The notes under the pieces: model-generated | The model's input: only the letters and a program-made list of their open reading frames with translations | Database searches by the model: none | What the model was told of the DNA's origin: nothing | Assembly: GCF_001205715.1 (NCBI RefSeq) | Contig: NZ_AQQZ01000005.1 | Location: forward strand, 124,001-188,000 | Origin: Pseudaestuariivita atlantica | Lineage (GTDB): Bacteria; Pseudomonadota; Alphaproteobacteria; Rhodobacterales; Rhodobacteraceae | Reading direction: 5' to 3' | DNA: 64,000 nucleotides | Part shown: one piece after another, positions 52,369 to 64,000 of the stretch | Numbering within the stretch: the first letter of the stretch is position 1 | Layout: each line of letters starts with the position of its first letter | Made by a program: the position numbers and the translations under genes

Positions 52369-53246
52369 TATTCGTCCAGCAGGTCCGTCCGGGTCACGAC
52401 GGCAGGATCGATCGTTTCCAGGTCGAGCCGCGTGATATCGGCCGCAGCGGTGCGGGCATCCACGTGCGCGCGCACGGCTTCTTCACGGATTTCGCCGGCA
52501 AGCTCGTCCCGCACGTCGTCAAGCGACGGTCCGGGGAGGTCGCGCACCTCGTTCATCTTGATGACGTGCCAGCCGAACTGGGTCTGCACCGGGGCCGACA
52601 CCTCGCCGGGGGCGAGTGCGATGACCGCTGCCTCGAACGACGGCACCATGGCCCCTTCGCCGAACCAGCCAAGAAGGCCGCCGTTGGGCCCCGACGGGCC
52701 GGTCGACTTTTCCTTGGCCAACTCGGCAAAGTCGGCGCCTTCCGCCAGCATCTCTACCAACTCCCGCGCCTCTTCCTCGGTCTCCACGAGGATGTGGGAG
52801 GCGTTGTATTCCTGCTTGACCGGCGCGTCGGCATAGCGCGCGTCATAGGCGGCCTGCAGCGCCTCGTCGGTCACCGCACTGTTTGCCACGGCTTCAAGCG
52901 CCTGCCCTGCAAGGATGGTCCGTTTCTCGTTTTCCAGCGCGACGCGCGCCCGCTTGGGCAATTCGTCGCCGTCCGTATCGTTCACGGCAGCCTGCTGGAT
53001 CAGCTGGTCGAGGATACCTGACAACAGCACGTCTTCGCCGAGGTTCTGGTATTCCGGCGGCAGGCCCGCGCGGATCACGATGACGTGGCCAAGCGTGATG
53101 TCCTGCCCGTTCACGGTGGCCAGAACGGTGTCGGCGGTTGCCTCGATCATGGCGGGCGCTTCGGCGTCCGTCGTCGTTTCCTGCGCGGTGGCGGACAGGG
53201 CGAGCGACATCGCCGCGCCGGCGAGGAAAATGCTGAATCGGGTCAT
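52368..53246 (-). CDS. Periplasmic parvulin-type peptidyl-prolyl isomerase
   Basis: A 292-residue secreted folding factor. A signal peptide covers about residues 1-22 (LALSATAQ), an SurA-N-like helical part follows, then a parvulin domain (about 135-235: NASHILVETEEEARELV, GPNGGLLGWFGEGAMVPSFEAAV, TQFGWHVIKM). The ATG at 53246 is preferred over the one at 53264 by its signal peptide and upstream GAGG. It is divergent from secA and sits before argJ, a usual order in Rhodobacteraceae. Confidence 0.9.
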   Translation of the reverse strand: MTRFSIFLAGAAMSLALSATAQETTTDAEAPAMIEATADTVLATVNGQDITLGHVIVIRAGLPPEYQNLGEDVLLSGILDQLIQQAAVNDTDGDELPKRARVALENEKRTILAGQALEAVANSAVTDEALQAAYDARYADAPVKQEYNASHILVETEEEARELVEMLAEGADFAELAKEKSTGPSGPNGGLLGWFGEGAMVPSFEAAVIALAPGEVSAPVQTQFGWHVIKMNEVRDLPGPSLDDVRDELAGEIREEAVRAHVDARTAAADITRLDLETIDPAVVTRTDLLDE

Positions 53247-53415
53247 ATGGGAACAGGTCCTCATCGATCGGGCGGACCACCTTGGGCCCGCGTTGACACG
53301 GGGTTTCCCGACCCTTACATCGCGTTGGACTGCATAGGGTGGGCCTTTGACCAAACCCTTATGAGGAACACTCGCGACGTGCAAGACAACGGCGCGCAAG
53401 AGGATCGGAACGCGC

Positions 53416-56134
<2,719 letters not shown>

Positions 56135-56136
<2 letters not shown>

Positions 56137-56155
56137 CGCCCCCGCGCGGGGCGTC
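56135..56155 (+). terminator. Stem-loop at the secA stop
   Basis: GACGCCCC-CGCGC-GGGGCGTC, perfect 8-bp arms beginning within the stop codon. No T-run follows directly, so it could be a rho-independent-like end or an mRNA-stabilising hairpin. Confidence 0.55.
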
Positions 56156-56262
56156 CAGAAAATGCCACAAAAGGGCCGCTTGTCTTGCCAAGAGCGGTCC
56201 AACGAGCGCCGGTATTAACCATTACGTCTGTCCTTGGACCAAACCGTGTCCCGGAGCCAGAC

Positions 56263-57216
56263 ATGCTGCTTTTGAACCGCAATGCACTATTGGGCCTGAC
56301 CCTGATCGCCGCTCTTGGTATCGGCTTTGTCATGCAATACGTGGTTCAACCGCGCACGGCGAGCGCCCCGCCGGAGCCGCTGGAAGTGACCGACATCACC
56401 CTGACGGCCTCGATGGCCGCGCCGCGGGACATGGCCGTTCCGCGCCTGCCAGACACGCCGGTGCGCGTTGCTGCGGACACTACGACTCTGCCCGCGCCCG
56501 CGCTTCCCGAAGAATCCGCGGCGCCGCAACCGGCCTGCCCGATCACGCTGGAGGCCGCGCCGCGACCCGCTGCCATGGTCGCACTGAAACTCAAGGCGGA
56601 CTGCCTCGCCGGTCAGCGCGTGACGATCCACCACAATGGCATGATGTTTGCCGACCGGACCGACGCGGACGGCGCGTTGTCGATCACGGTTCCCGCGCTG
56701 GCCCCGAAAGCCGTTTTCATCGCGTCCTTCCCGTCAGGCGACGGAGCCGTGGCGCAGATCGACGTCGCGTCGCTCAAGGCCTATGACCGCATCGTCGTGC
56801 AATGGAAGGGCCGCGATACCGGCATCGGCCTGCACGCGCTTGAATACGATGCAGCCTACTGGGCCGAAGGCCATGTCTGGGCCGACGCGCCCGGAACGAC
56901 CCGCGCCACCGCCGAAGGCAAGTCCGGCCTGATGACCCGGCTTGGCGTCGCCGACGATGACGAGGCGCTTCTGGCCGAGGTCTATACCTTCCCGTCCCGC
57001 ATGGCTGACATTCCGGGTGCCGTGAACCTGAGCGTCGAGGCCGAGGTGACGCAGGCCAATTGTGGTCGGCAGGTGGATGCACAGACGCTGGAATACCGGC
57101 AGGCGGGCGCGCTGCGCGTGCAGGACCTGACCCTGTTCATGCCCGATTGCGATACCGTGGGTGATTTTCTGGTGTTGAAAAACCTGATCGAAGACCTGAC
57201 AATCGCCGCGAAGTGA
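56263..57216 (+). CDS. Hypothetical membrane-anchored envelope protein
   Basis: A 317-residue protein with one N-terminal transmembrane helix (about residue 10-28) that may act as an uncleaved signal anchor, a proline/alanine-rich linker (about 30-95), and an extracytoplasmic beta-domain starting CPITLEAAPRPAAMVALKL. The pattern QRVTIHHNGMMFADRTDADG looks like an Ig/transthyretin-type fold. The ATG at 56263 has a GGAG site. It is followed 21 bases later by the OmpA-type gene, so the two may act together. Function is unknown. Confidence 0.72.
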   Translation: MLLLNRNALLGLTLIAALGIGFVMQYVVQPRTASAPPEPLEVTDITLTASMAAPRDMAVPRLPDTPVRVAADTTTLPAPALPEESAAPQPACPITLEAAPRPAAMVALKLKADCLAGQRVTIHHNGMMFADRTDADGALSITVPALAPKAVFIASFPSGDGAVAQIDVASLKAYDRIVVQWKGRDTGIGLHALEYDAAYWAEGHVWADAPGTTRATAEGKSGLMTRLGVADDDEALLAEVYTFPSRMADIPGAVNLSVEAEVTQANCGRQVDAQTLEYRQAGALRVQDLTLFMPDCDTVGDFLVLKNLIEDLTIAAK

Positions 57217-57237
57217 ACCGGCTTTCGCGGGGGTTGA

Positions 57238-58797
57238 ATGTCAGGATGGCGTGCGGCGGTCTCTGCCGCACTTTTTCTTTGGGGCTGGGCTTTTGCCGCC
57301 ACCGCGCAGGACGTCACGCTGACTTCGCAGGATGGCGCGGTCACGATTAACGGCACGCTTCTGGGGTTTGACGGCGAGTTCTACCGGGTCGCGACGACCT
57401 ATGGCGAGCTGACAGTCGACGGGTCCGGCGTGCAATGCGACGGCGTCGGGTGCCCGAACCTTGGCGCCTATGTCGCCCGGATGCGGCTATCGGGCAGCGC
57501 CGTCATCGCCGAACGGGTCATGCCCCTGCTGGTGGAGGCCTTTGCCCGCGCCTCGGGCTTCCGGTCAGAGCGGAGCGTCGCAGGTGACGACCGGGTGGAA
57601 TACGCCCTGTTCGACCCGCGCGAGGATCGCGTGGTAGCGCGCTTCACCTTCCGCGCCAGCACGACCGAGGAAGGCTTTGCCGACCTGCTGGCGGACGAGG
57701 CCGACGTGGTGATGGCCTTGCGGGCCGTCCGGCTGGGCGAGGTCCGGCTGGCGCGCGATGCGGGCCTTGGCGACCTGCGCGAGGCCAACCGGAGCCGCGT
57801 GCTGGCACTGGATGGCCTTGTCCCCATCGTGGCGCCCGGCAACCCGCTCGACACGATCTCCTTGCCCGACCTGGCCCGTGTCCTTGCCGGGGAGATCGAC
57901 AACTGGGCGCAACTGGGCGGCGAAGACGCCCCGATCGAGGTGTATGTCCCCGCGCCCGGCACCGGGCTCGCGCAATCCATGACCGACCGGGTGCTGTCGC
58001 CCGCGCGGGCCCGTCCCGGCCCCGACGTCGTCACGCGCAATTCCAACCGGGAGTTGGTCACCGACGTGTCGGGCGACGCGTTGGCCCTTGGCATCGCAAG
58101 CTATGCCAACCTGGGTAATGCCAAGCCGCTGACGCTGACCGGCAGATGCGGCTTCTCGCTCGCCGCCTCCCGGCAGACCATCAAAACCGAGGATTACCCC
58201 CTCACCGCGCCGATGTTCCTGTACCTGCCCGCGCGGCGGCTGCCGAAACTCGCGCGCGATTTCCTTGCCTACACCCGCAGTCCGCTGGCCCAGATCGTGA
58301 TCCGGCGCGCCGGGCTGGTCGACCAGGCGCCGGAAGAGATCCCGTGGGACGCACAGGGTGACCGGCTGGTCAACGCCGTGTCCGTAGCGGGCACCGAATT
58401 CGGCCTGCCGGAGTTGCAGGAGATGGTCGCGACGCTGGCGGGGCGCAAACGCCTGTCGATCTCCTTCCGGTTCGAGGTTGGCTCGTCACGGCTTGACGCG
58501 CAGTCGAACTCGAACGTGCAACAGCTTGCCCGAGCGCTGGAGGCGGGGCGGTACGACACGCGGGACCTGCTGTTTGCCGGGTTCTCGGACGGGAACGGGG
58601 ACGCGAAAGCCAACCGCCGCATCGCCCAAAGCCGCGCGGATGCCGTGCTGCGCGCGGTGAGGGACGCGGCCGAGACGGCGGATTTCTCTCGCCTTGCGCT
58701 TCGCGCGGCCTCCTTCGGGGAGATGATGCCGATGGCCTGTGATGACACCAGCTGGGGCCGGTCGGTCAACCGGCGGGTCGAGGTCTGGCTGAAGTAG
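57238..58797 (+). CDS. Phosphate-binding-like/OmpA fusion protein
   Basis: A 519-residue secreted protein with a signal peptide (about residues 1-23). The middle (about 75-375) is a PstS-like periplasmic binding domain (ARMRLSGSAVIAERVMPLLVEAF, VPAPGTGLAQSM, LDGLVPIVAPGNPLD). The C-terminal ~120 residues form an OmpA domain with the FEVGSSRLD start and NRRIAQSRADAVLRAV, which holds peptidoglycan. The build suggests a ligand sensor fixed to the cell wall rather than an ABC receptor, as no pst transporter genes are nearby. Confidence 0.85.
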   Translation: MSGWRAAVSAALFLWGWAFAATAQDVTLTSQDGAVTINGTLLGFDGEFYRVATTYGELTVDGSGVQCDGVGCPNLGAYVARMRLSGSAVIAERVMPLLVEAFARASGFRSERSVAGDDRVEYALFDPREDRVVARFTFRASTTEEGFADLLADEADVVMALRAVRLGEVRLARDAGLGDLREANRSRVLALDGLVPIVAPGNPLDTISLPDLARVLAGEIDNWAQLGGEDAPIEVYVPAPGTGLAQSMTDRVLSPARARPGPDVVTRNSNRELVTDVSGDALALGIASYANLGNAKPLTLTGRCGFSLAASRQTIKTEDYPLTAPMFLYLPARRLPKLARDFLAYTRSPLAQIVIRRAGLVDQAPEEIPWDAQGDRLVNAVSVAGTEFGLPELQEMVATLAGRKRLSISFRFEVGSSRLDAQSNSNVQQLARALEAGRYDTRDLLFAGFSDGNGDAKANRRIAQSRADAVLRAVRDAAETADFSRLALRAASFGEMMPMACDDTSWGRSVNRRVEVWLK

Positions 58798-58805
58798 AGC
58801 CGCGC

Positions 58806-59555
58806 TTACAGCAACCCTTCGGAGCGGAAGCTCAATTCCCGAGACTTGCCGACGATCAGGTGGTCGTGGACGGTGATGCGCAAAGCCTCTGCCGCGGCCA
58901 CGATCTGCGAGGTCATCGCGATATCGTCGCTGCTGGGCGTCGGATCGCCTGACGGGTGATTGTGGACAAGGATCAGGGCCGACGCGTTCACTTCCAGGGC
59001 CCGTTTGACGACCTCGCGCGGGTAGACCGGCACGTGGTCGACCGTGCCCTGCCCCTGCGCCTCGTCCGCGATCAGCACGTTCTTGCGATCAAGGTAAAGG
59101 ACGCGGAACTGTTCGGTATCGCGGTGCGCCATCGTCGTGTGACAGTAATCGACCAGCGCATCCCATGAGCTGAGGACATGGCGCTGCATCACCCGCGCAC
59201 GACTGAGCCGATGCGCGGCGGCCTCCACGATCTTCAGCTCCGTGATCACGGCCTCGCCCACGCCGTCGACATCCGACAGGCGCGCGGCAGGGGCGGACAG
59301 GACGCGGTTGAAATCGCCGAACACCTCGAGCAACCGCCGCGCCAGCGGTTTCACGTCCTGCCGGGGGATCGCGCGGAACAGGACGAGTTCAAGCAGTTCA
59401 TAGTCGGGCATCGCATCCGCGCCGCCGGTGAGAAACCGTTCGCGCAGCCGTTTGCGGTGATCCCGGATATAAGACGGCTGTCTGCCGGTCGCGGGAGCGG
59501 CAACGGGTTCGTCGAACGGAAGTTGGGCTTCGGCGAAATAAGACGATCGGGCCAT
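58806..59555 (-). CDS. radC: RadC/YeeS-family JAB-domain protein
   Basis: A 249-residue protein with an N-terminal helix-hairpin-helix region (LSDVDGVGEAVITELK, about 93-108) and a C-terminal JAB/MPN metalloprotease-like domain with HNHPSGDPTPSSDD (about 198-211) as the zinc motif. Despite the name, a direct repair function is not established. It lies 62 bases downstream of dnaJ on the same strand and converges on the OmpA-fusion gene with eight bases between. Confidence 0.92.
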   Translation of the reverse strand: MARSSYFAEAQLPFDEPVAAPATGRQPSYIRDHRKRLRERFLTGGADAMPDYELLELVLFRAIPRQDVKPLARRLLEVFGDFNRVLSAPAARLSDVDGVGEAVITELKIVEAAAHRLSRARVMQRHVLSSWDALVDYCHTTMAHRDTEQFRVLYLDRKNVLIADEAQGQGTVDHVPVYPREVVKRALEVNASALILVHNHPSGDPTPSSDDIAMTSQIVAAAEALRITVHDHLIVGKSRELSFRSEGLL

Positions 59556-59617
59556 GCGATCACGCTGGCCCGATTCTGGTTAACGACCGATTAAGGGCTA
59601 TGCGCCCCGGTGCCGGG

Positions 59618-60769
59618 TCAGCCTTTCATGCTGTCCCAGAACTCCTTGATGGACTTGAAGAAGCTGGAGCTTTCGGGATTGTTTTCCTCGCTCAGCTTCT
59701 CGAATTCCTTCAGCAGCTCTTTCTGGCGCGACGTCAGGTTCACCGGCGTCTCGACCGCCAGTTCGATGAACATGTCGCCCTTGCCCGCACCGCGCAGCGC
59801 CGGCATGCCCTTGCCCCGCAGGCGCATCTGGCGACCCGACTGGCTGCCCGCAGGGATCTTCACCCGCGCGCGGCCGCCATCGATTGTCGGAACCTCGATG
59901 TCACCGCCCAGCGCGGCCGAGGCCATGGACACCGGCACGCGACAGAAGAGGTTCATCCCATCCCGTTCGAAGATCGGATGCTTCGCGACCTCGATGAAGA
60001 TGTAGAGGTCCCCGGCGGGCCCACCGCGCATCCCGGCTTCGCCTTCGCCACCAAGGCGGATGCGCGTGCCCGTCTCCACCCCGGCCGGGATGTTGACGCT
60101 GAGCGCGCGGTCCTTTTCGACGCGGCCCTGCCCGCCGCAGGTGGCGCAGGGGTTCTTGATGATCTGGCCGAGACCCGAACAGGTCGGACAGGTGCGTTCG
60201 ACGGTGAAGAACCCCTGCTGCGCGCGGACCTTTCCCATGCCCGAACAGGTCGGGCAGGTCGTGGGCTCGGCCCCGCCTTCGGCACCGGATCCCTCGCAGG
60301 ATCCGCATTGCACCGAGGTCGGCACCTGGATGGTCTTTTGCAGGCCGGTGAAGGCTTCTTCGAGCGTGACGCGCAGGTTGTAGCGCAGGTCCGACCCGCG
60401 GGCAGCACGGTTGCGACCGCCACCGCGGCCGCCGCCCATCATGTCGCCGAACAGGTCGTCGAACACGTCCGAGAAGGCCGAGGCGAAATCGCCCTGCCCG
60501 TGGAAACCGCCACCCGGACGTCCGCCACCGCCGCCCATGCCGCCTTCGAACGCGGCATGACCGAACCGGTCATAGGCCGCCTTCTTGTCGGCGTCGCGGA
60601 GCACTTCATAGGCCTCGTTGGCCTCCTTGAACTGCTCTTCGGCGTTGGGGTTGTCGGCGTTGCGGTCGGGGTGAAGCTCTTTCGCCTTGCGGCGATAGGC
60701 TTTCTTGATCTCGTCGGCGCTCGCGCCCTTCTGGACGCCGAGGATGTCGTAGAAATCGCGTTTCGACAT
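59618..60769 (-). CDS. dnaJ: Chaperone DnaJ
   Basis: A 383-residue co-chaperone that stimulates DnaK ATPase. It has the J domain with the HPD motif (LHPDRN), a Gly/Phe-rich segment (about 75-110), four zinc-finger motifs ([32 protein letters not shown]) and the C-terminal substrate-binding barrels. The GGAGG site is in a 68-base spacer after dnaK. Confidence 0.97.
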   Translation of the reverse strand: MSKRDFYDILGVQKGASADEIKKAYRRKAKELHPDRNADNPNAEEQFKEANEAYEVLRDADKKAAYDRFGHAAFEGGMGGGGGRPGGGFHGQGDFASAFSDVFDDLFGDMMGGGRGGGRNRAARGSDLRYNLRVTLEEAFTGLQKTIQVPTSVQCGSCEGSGAEGGAEPTTCPTCSGMGKVRAQQGFFTVERTCPTCSGLGQIIKNPCATCGGQGRVEKDRALSVNIPAGVETGTRIRLGGEGEAGMRGGPAGDLYIFIEVAKHPIFERDGMNLFCRVPVSMASAALGGDIEVPTIDGGRARVKIPAGSQSGRQMRLRGKGMPALRGAGKGDMFIELAVETPVNLTSRQKELLKEFEKLSEENNPESSSFFKSIKEFWDSMKG

Positions 60770-60801
60770 GAAACTGGTCCCTCCTTCGAAGGCCCGGACA
60801 G

Positions 60802-60823
60802 GCCGGGCCCTGACGGGCCCGGC
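60802..60823 (-). other. Stem-loop between dnaK and dnaJ
   Basis: GCCGGGCCC-TGAC-GGGCCCGGC forms a perfect 9-bp, very GC-rich hairpin in the dnaK-dnaJ spacer. With no T-run on the minus strand, it is more likely to reduce read-through or protect the dnaK message, giving more DnaK than DnaJ. Confidence 0.6.
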
Positions 60824-60837
60824 TCAGCCAGCGGCGC

Positions 60838-62742
60838 TCAGGCGCGCTTGCTGTCGTCCAGATCCTCGAAATCGGCGTCGACGATATCGTCTTCGTCCGG
60901 GCCCGCGTCGGCTGCCGAAGGCTCTTCGCCCTCTTCCTGGCTTGCCTTGTAGATCGCTTCACCCAGCCGCATGGACGCCTCGGTCACGTTCTGGATGCCC
61001 GACTTGATCTTGTCGACATTGTCGGTTTCCAGCTCGTCCTTGAGCGCGGCGATGGCCAGTTCGATCGCTTCCACGGTCGACGGGTCCACCTTGGAGCCAT
61101 GCTCTTCGAGCGCCTTCTCGGTCGAATGGACAAGGCTTTCGCCCTGGTTCTTCGCCTCGACCAGCTCCTTGCGGGCCTTGTCGGCTTCGGCGTTCTCCTC
61201 GGCGTCCTTGACCATCTTGTCGATGTCTTCGTCCGACAGACCGCCCGAGGCCTGGATCGTGATCTTCTGCTCCTTGCCGGTGCCCTTGTCGGCGGCGCCC
61301 ACGGACACGATGCCGTTGGCGTCGATGTCGAAGGTCACCTCGATCTGGGGCATGCCGCGCGGCGCGGGCGGGATGTCTTCCAGGTTAAACTGGCCGAGCA
61401 TCTTGTTGTCGGACGCCATTTCACGCTCACCCTGGAACACGCGGATGGTCACCGCGTTCTGGTTGTCCTCGGCGGTCGAGAAGATCTGGCTCTTCTTGGT
61501 CGGGATCGTGGTGTTGCGGTCGATCAGGCGGGTGAACACGCCACCCAGCGTCTCGATCCCCAGCGACAGGGGCGTGACGTCCAAGAGGACCACGTCCTTG
61601 ACGTCACCTTGCAGAACACCGGCCTGGATGGCGGCGCCCATGGCAACGACCTCGTCCGGGTTCACACCCTTGTGCGGCTCTTTCCCGAAGAACTTGGTCA
61701 CCTCTTCGATGACCTTCGGCATCCGGGTCATACCACCGACCAGAACGACCTCGTTGATGTCCGACGTGGACAGGCCCGCATCCTTCAGCGCGGCCTTGCA
61801 GGGCTTCAGCGACGCCTTGATCAGGTCACCGACCAGCGATTCCAGCTTGGCACGGGTCAGCTTCATGACCATGTGCAGCGGCTGGCCGTTCGACCCCATC
61901 GAGATGAACGGCTGGTTGATTTCGGTCTGCGAGGACGAGGACAGTTCGATCTTGGCCTTCTCGGCCGCCTCTTTCAGGCGCTGCAGGGCCATCTTGTCCT
62001 GCGTCAGGTCGACCTGGTTCTCTTTCTTGAACTCGTCGGCAAGGTAGTTGACGATCCGCATGTCGAAATCTTCACCACCAAGGAACGTGTCCCCGTTGGT
62101 CGATTTCACTTCGAACAGGCCGTCGTCGATTTCGAGGATGGTCACGTCGAACGTACCACCGCCAAGGTCATAGACGGCGATCGTCTTGGTTTCGTCCTTG
62201 TCGAGGCCATAGGCCAGCGCGGCAGCGGTCGGTTCGTTGATGATCCGCAGGACTTCGAGGCCCGCGATCTTGCCGGCATCCTTCGTCGCCTGACGCTGCG
62301 CGTCGTTGAAATAGGCGGGCACGGTGATGACGGCCTGCGTCACGTCCTCGCCCAGGTACGACTCGGCGGTTTCCTTCATCTTCTGCAGGATGAAAGCAGA
62401 GATTTGCGACGGCGAATACTTCTCACCCTTGGCTTCGACCCACGCGTCGCCATTGCCGCCATCGACGACGTTGAAGGGGAGGTTCTTCTTGTCTTTCTTG
62501 AGGTGCGCATCGTCCACGCGACGACCGATCAGGCGTTTGACGCCGAAGATCGTGTTGTCGGGGTTGGTGACGGCCTGCCGTTTGGCGGGCTGACCGACGA
62601 GGCGCTCGTCGTCCGTGAAGGCGACGATGGACGGCGTGGTGCGCGCGCCCTCGGCATTTTCGATGACCTTCGGCTGAGACCCGTCCATGATGGCCACGCA
62701 CGAGTTGGTGGTGCCGAGGTCGATACCAATGACTTTAGCCAT
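60838..62742 (-). CDS. dnaK: Chaperone DnaK (Hsp70)
   Basis: A 634-residue ATP-dependent chaperone. The nucleotide domain opens with [17 protein letters not shown] and carries [17 protein letters not shown] and [13 protein letters not shown]; the substrate domain follows with [16 protein letters not shown]. It ends with an acidic tail, [12 protein letters not shown], close to the usual ending. The ATG at 62742 is fixed by the conserved start; the frame above it is leader sequence. It has a heat-shock-like promoter near 62864-62892. Confidence 0.98.
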   Translation of the reverse strand: MAKVIGIDLGTTNSCVAIMDGSQPKVIENAEGARTTPSIVAFTDDERLVGQPAKRQAVTNPDNTIFGVKRLIGRRVDDAHLKKDKKNLPFNVVDGGNGDAWVEAKGEKYSPSQISAFILQKMKETAESYLGEDVTQAVITVPAYFNDAQRQATKDAGKIAGLEVLRIINEPTAAALAYGLDKDETKTIAVYDLGGGTFDVTILEIDDGLFEVKSTNGDTFLGGEDFDMRIVNYLADEFKKENQVDLTQDKMALQRLKEAAEKAKIELSSSSQTEINQPFISMGSNGQPLHMVMKLTRAKLESLVGDLIKASLKPCKAALKDAGLSTSDINEVVLVGGMTRMPKVIEEVTKFFGKEPHKGVNPDEVVAMGAAIQAGVLQGDVKDVVLLDVTPLSLGIETLGGVFTRLIDRNTTIPTKKSQIFSTAEDNQNAVTIRVFQGEREMASDNKMLGQFNLEDIPPAPRGMPQIEVTFDIDANGIVSVGAADKGTGKEQKITIQASGGLSDEDIDKMVKDAEENAEADKARKELVEAKNQGESLVHSTEKALEEHGSKVDPSTVEAIELAIAALKDELETDNVDKIKSGIQNVTEASMRLGEAIYKASQEEGEEPSAADAGPDEDDIVDADFEDLDDSKRA

Positions 62743-62862
62743 GTTTCTTCGATCCCTTTTTGACTTCAAGGCGATGACTCGAAGGGCAGACCCATTTTGG
62801 CATCCTGACCCCCCGAATGGTGAATGACAGTGCGGCCATGGCCCACTGCCAGCGTCCGGGCG

Positions 62863-62892
62863 TATATAAGGAGGCCAAACTTGCCCTGCAAC
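62863..62892 (-). promoter_or_regulatory. dnaK promoter (RpoH/sigma70 overlap)
   Basis: On the minus strand GTTG, 18 bases, CTTATAT fits an alphaproteobacterial RpoH promoter (CTTG-N17/18-CYTATNT). The same DNA also reads TTGCAG-N17-TATATA, a good sigma70 promoter. Predicted start near 62856 gives a leader of about 115 bases before the dnaK ATG. Confidence 0.6.
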
Positions 62893-62956
62893 CGGCGCGG
62901 GCAACAGTTTGCGGCAAATTAGTCACATTTGCCGACAGGCATGGAAAGGGGACAGC

Positions 62957-63583
62957 ATGGCACCCGTCACGGTGCGAGATTTCGTTGTGTTCCAGGGGTA
63001 CCTGGACCGGTCGGCGCAGGCCGCGATGGTCGAGGATATCCGGCAGGTTGCGAGCGTCGCGCCGTTCGTTCAGCCACAGACGCCGTCGGGTCGGAAGATG
63101 TCTGTTCGGATGACAAGCGCCGGGCGCCTTGGATGGGTCACGGACCGCCGCGGATACAGGTACGAGGCGACCCATCCATCGGGCGTGGAATGGCCCCCGA
63201 TCCCGTCCGCGATCCTGAAGCTCTGGCAGGATGTCACGTCGCTCGACCGCACGCCGGATTGCTGCCTTGTGAACTATTACGGCGAGGGCGCGCGGATGGG
63301 CATGCACCGCGACCATGACGAGGGCGATTTCTCGTGGCCGGTCGTGTCGGTGTCCCTTGGGGACGAGGCGCTGTTCCGCATGGGCGGGTCCGAGCGGGGC
63401 GGCAAGACCGAGTCGATCTGGCTGAAATCGGGGGACGTGGTGGTGATGGGCGGTCCGGCGCGGCTGAAGTATCACGGCGTGGATCGCCTGCGGTTCGGGT
63501 CATCGACACTGTTGCCCCGGGGCGGGCGGATCAACCTCACCCTGCGCGTCGTGTCACCGCCCGCCGACGGCAGCGGTCACTGA
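62957..63583 (+). CDS. alkB: AlkB-type alpha-ketoglutarate-dependent DNA repair dioxygenase
   Basis: A 208-residue Fe(II)/2-oxoglutarate enzyme that removes methyl groups from 1-methyladenine and 3-methylcytosine. The iron ligands are in MHRDHDEGDF (His and Asp, about residue 116-125) and LKYHGVDR (His, about 171-178), and the 2-oxoglutarate Arg in GGRINLTLR. NYYGEGARMGMH is also typical. The ATG at 62957 has AAGGGG upstream. It is divergent from dnaK and overlaps the next convergent gene by seven bases. Confidence 0.92.
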   Translation: MAPVTVRDFVVFQGYLDRSAQAAMVEDIRQVASVAPFVQPQTPSGRKMSVRMTSAGRLGWVTDRRGYRYEATHPSGVEWPPIPSAILKLWQDVTSLDRTPDCCLVNYYGEGARMGMHRDHDEGDFSWPVVSVSLGDEALFRMGGSERGGKTESIWLKSGDVVVMGGPARLKYHGVDRLRFGSSTLLPRGGRINLTLRVVSPPADGSGH

Positions 63584-64000
63584 AGCGCGACCGAGCAGCA
63601 GCCGCTCAGCTGTACCGCCTGGCCACCGCGCAACACGATCAGGTCCACATCAAGGCCATAGGCCCGGTCCGACATCCCGTCATTGCACATCTCGCGCCGC
63701 ACGACGCCGTGCAGGTCGCGCAGAACTTGGGTGGCGATGAAGGAATAACGGTCGGTCCGGCCGGAGGCGCGCTGCGTCGTCAGGATGTCGAACCCGACCA
63801 CGTCGCCCGGCGTGCTGAGCCCCGCTTCGCCCGCCTCAAGGGTGAGCGACCAGAACGGTTCCGTCCCGAAGCAGGTCAGCGGCTGCGGCAGGTCGCTATC
63901 CGGCTGGCCTGGCACGCGGGACAGGAAAGACAGATGCGCCCAGCCCGATTGCTCGCCGGTATTGACCCGGCCCCAGCGGCCATCGGCGCTTGTCTCCACC
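63577..64000 (-). CDS. Envelope protein with SH3-type and COG3650-like domain, 3' part
   Basis: The C-terminal ~140 residues of a protein whose start lies beyond the window. The visible beginning (GRWGRVNTGEQSGWAHLSFL) looks like the end of a bacterial SH3 domain; the rest, with CFGTEPFWSL and a REMCNDGMSDRAYG segment, matches a small periplasmic domain found with it in Rhodobacteraceae. Cys pairs (CNDG, SGCCS) suggest an oxidised location. It converges on alkB with a seven-base overlap. Confidence 0.72.
   Translation of the reverse strand, partial: VETSADGRWGRVNTGEQSGWAHLSFLSRVPGQPDSDLPQPLTCFGTEPFWSLTLEAGEAGLSTPGDVVGFDILTTQRASGRTDRYSFIATQVLRDLHGVVRREMCNDGMSDRAYGLDVDLIVLRGGQAVQLSGCCSVALQ

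Overview
The window is 64 kb of GC-rich DNA with tightly packed, often overlapping genes. It reads as a chromosomal segment of an alphaproteobacterium of the Rhodobacteraceae (Roseobacter-like). The evidence is the rimP-nusA-ylxR-infB, argJ-parvulin/secA and dnaK-dnaJ gene sets, TRAP transporters, a GAAC-N7-GAAC LexA-type box and the overall protein similarity. No tRNA, rRNA, CRISPR array, insertion sequence or prophage was seen.

Layout. 1-1608: end of a type III glutamine synthetase gene and a fumarylacetoacetate-hydrolase-family enzyme. 1637-14531 (minus strand): an alginate-type exopolysaccharide operon, algD-alg8-alg44-algA-algG-like-unknown-algX-like-algK-like-algL-like, with a divergent secreted polysaccharide lyase (14876-15763). 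15803-18936: a TRAP transporter. 19019-23021: a GntR-controlled catabolic operon and a divergent metallo-beta-lactamase-fold hydrolase. 23123-25189: SOS-type box, imuB and a DUF2794 gene, then a pair of REP-like hairpins. 25275-28434: aminopeptidase, NlpC/P60 protein and agmatinase-like gene. 29036-31041: carbonic anhydrase with an SbtA/SbtB bicarbonate transport pair. 31051-34839: unknown gene, asd, rhomboid protease and a strange Cys-rich membrane protein. 34900-38929: glpD-glpK and glpR with a clear operator. 38922-43103: AdoMet decarboxylase, membrane-bound aminopropyltransferase, DUF350 and two DUF4178 proteins. 43173-50351: rimP, an intruding RTX/CHRD gene, nusA, ylxR, infB. 50468-59555: small gene, mutT, argJ, parvulin, secA, an envelope protein, a binding protein-OmpA fusion, radC. 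59618-64000: dnaJ, dnaK, alkB and a partial envelope gene.

The main point of interest is the alginate-type operon. By motif reading, the polymer-making core looks intact: GDP-mannose dehydrogenase AlgD, glycosyltransferase Alg8 and the GMP half of AlgA. In contrast, the residues normally needed for c-di-GMP binding (Alg44 PilZ), phosphomannose isomerisation (AlgA C-terminus), C5-epimerisation (AlgG), O-acetylation (AlgX) and lysis (AlgL) are all missing or replaced. algE, algI, algJ and algF are absent from the window. This suggests either a scaffold-only machine exporting unmodified polymannuronate, or a related but different polymer system.

A second point is the interrupted rimP-nusA operon. 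An RTX gene sits between rimP and nusA, and nusA has its own promoter and a terminator-like leader that resemble those of rimP.
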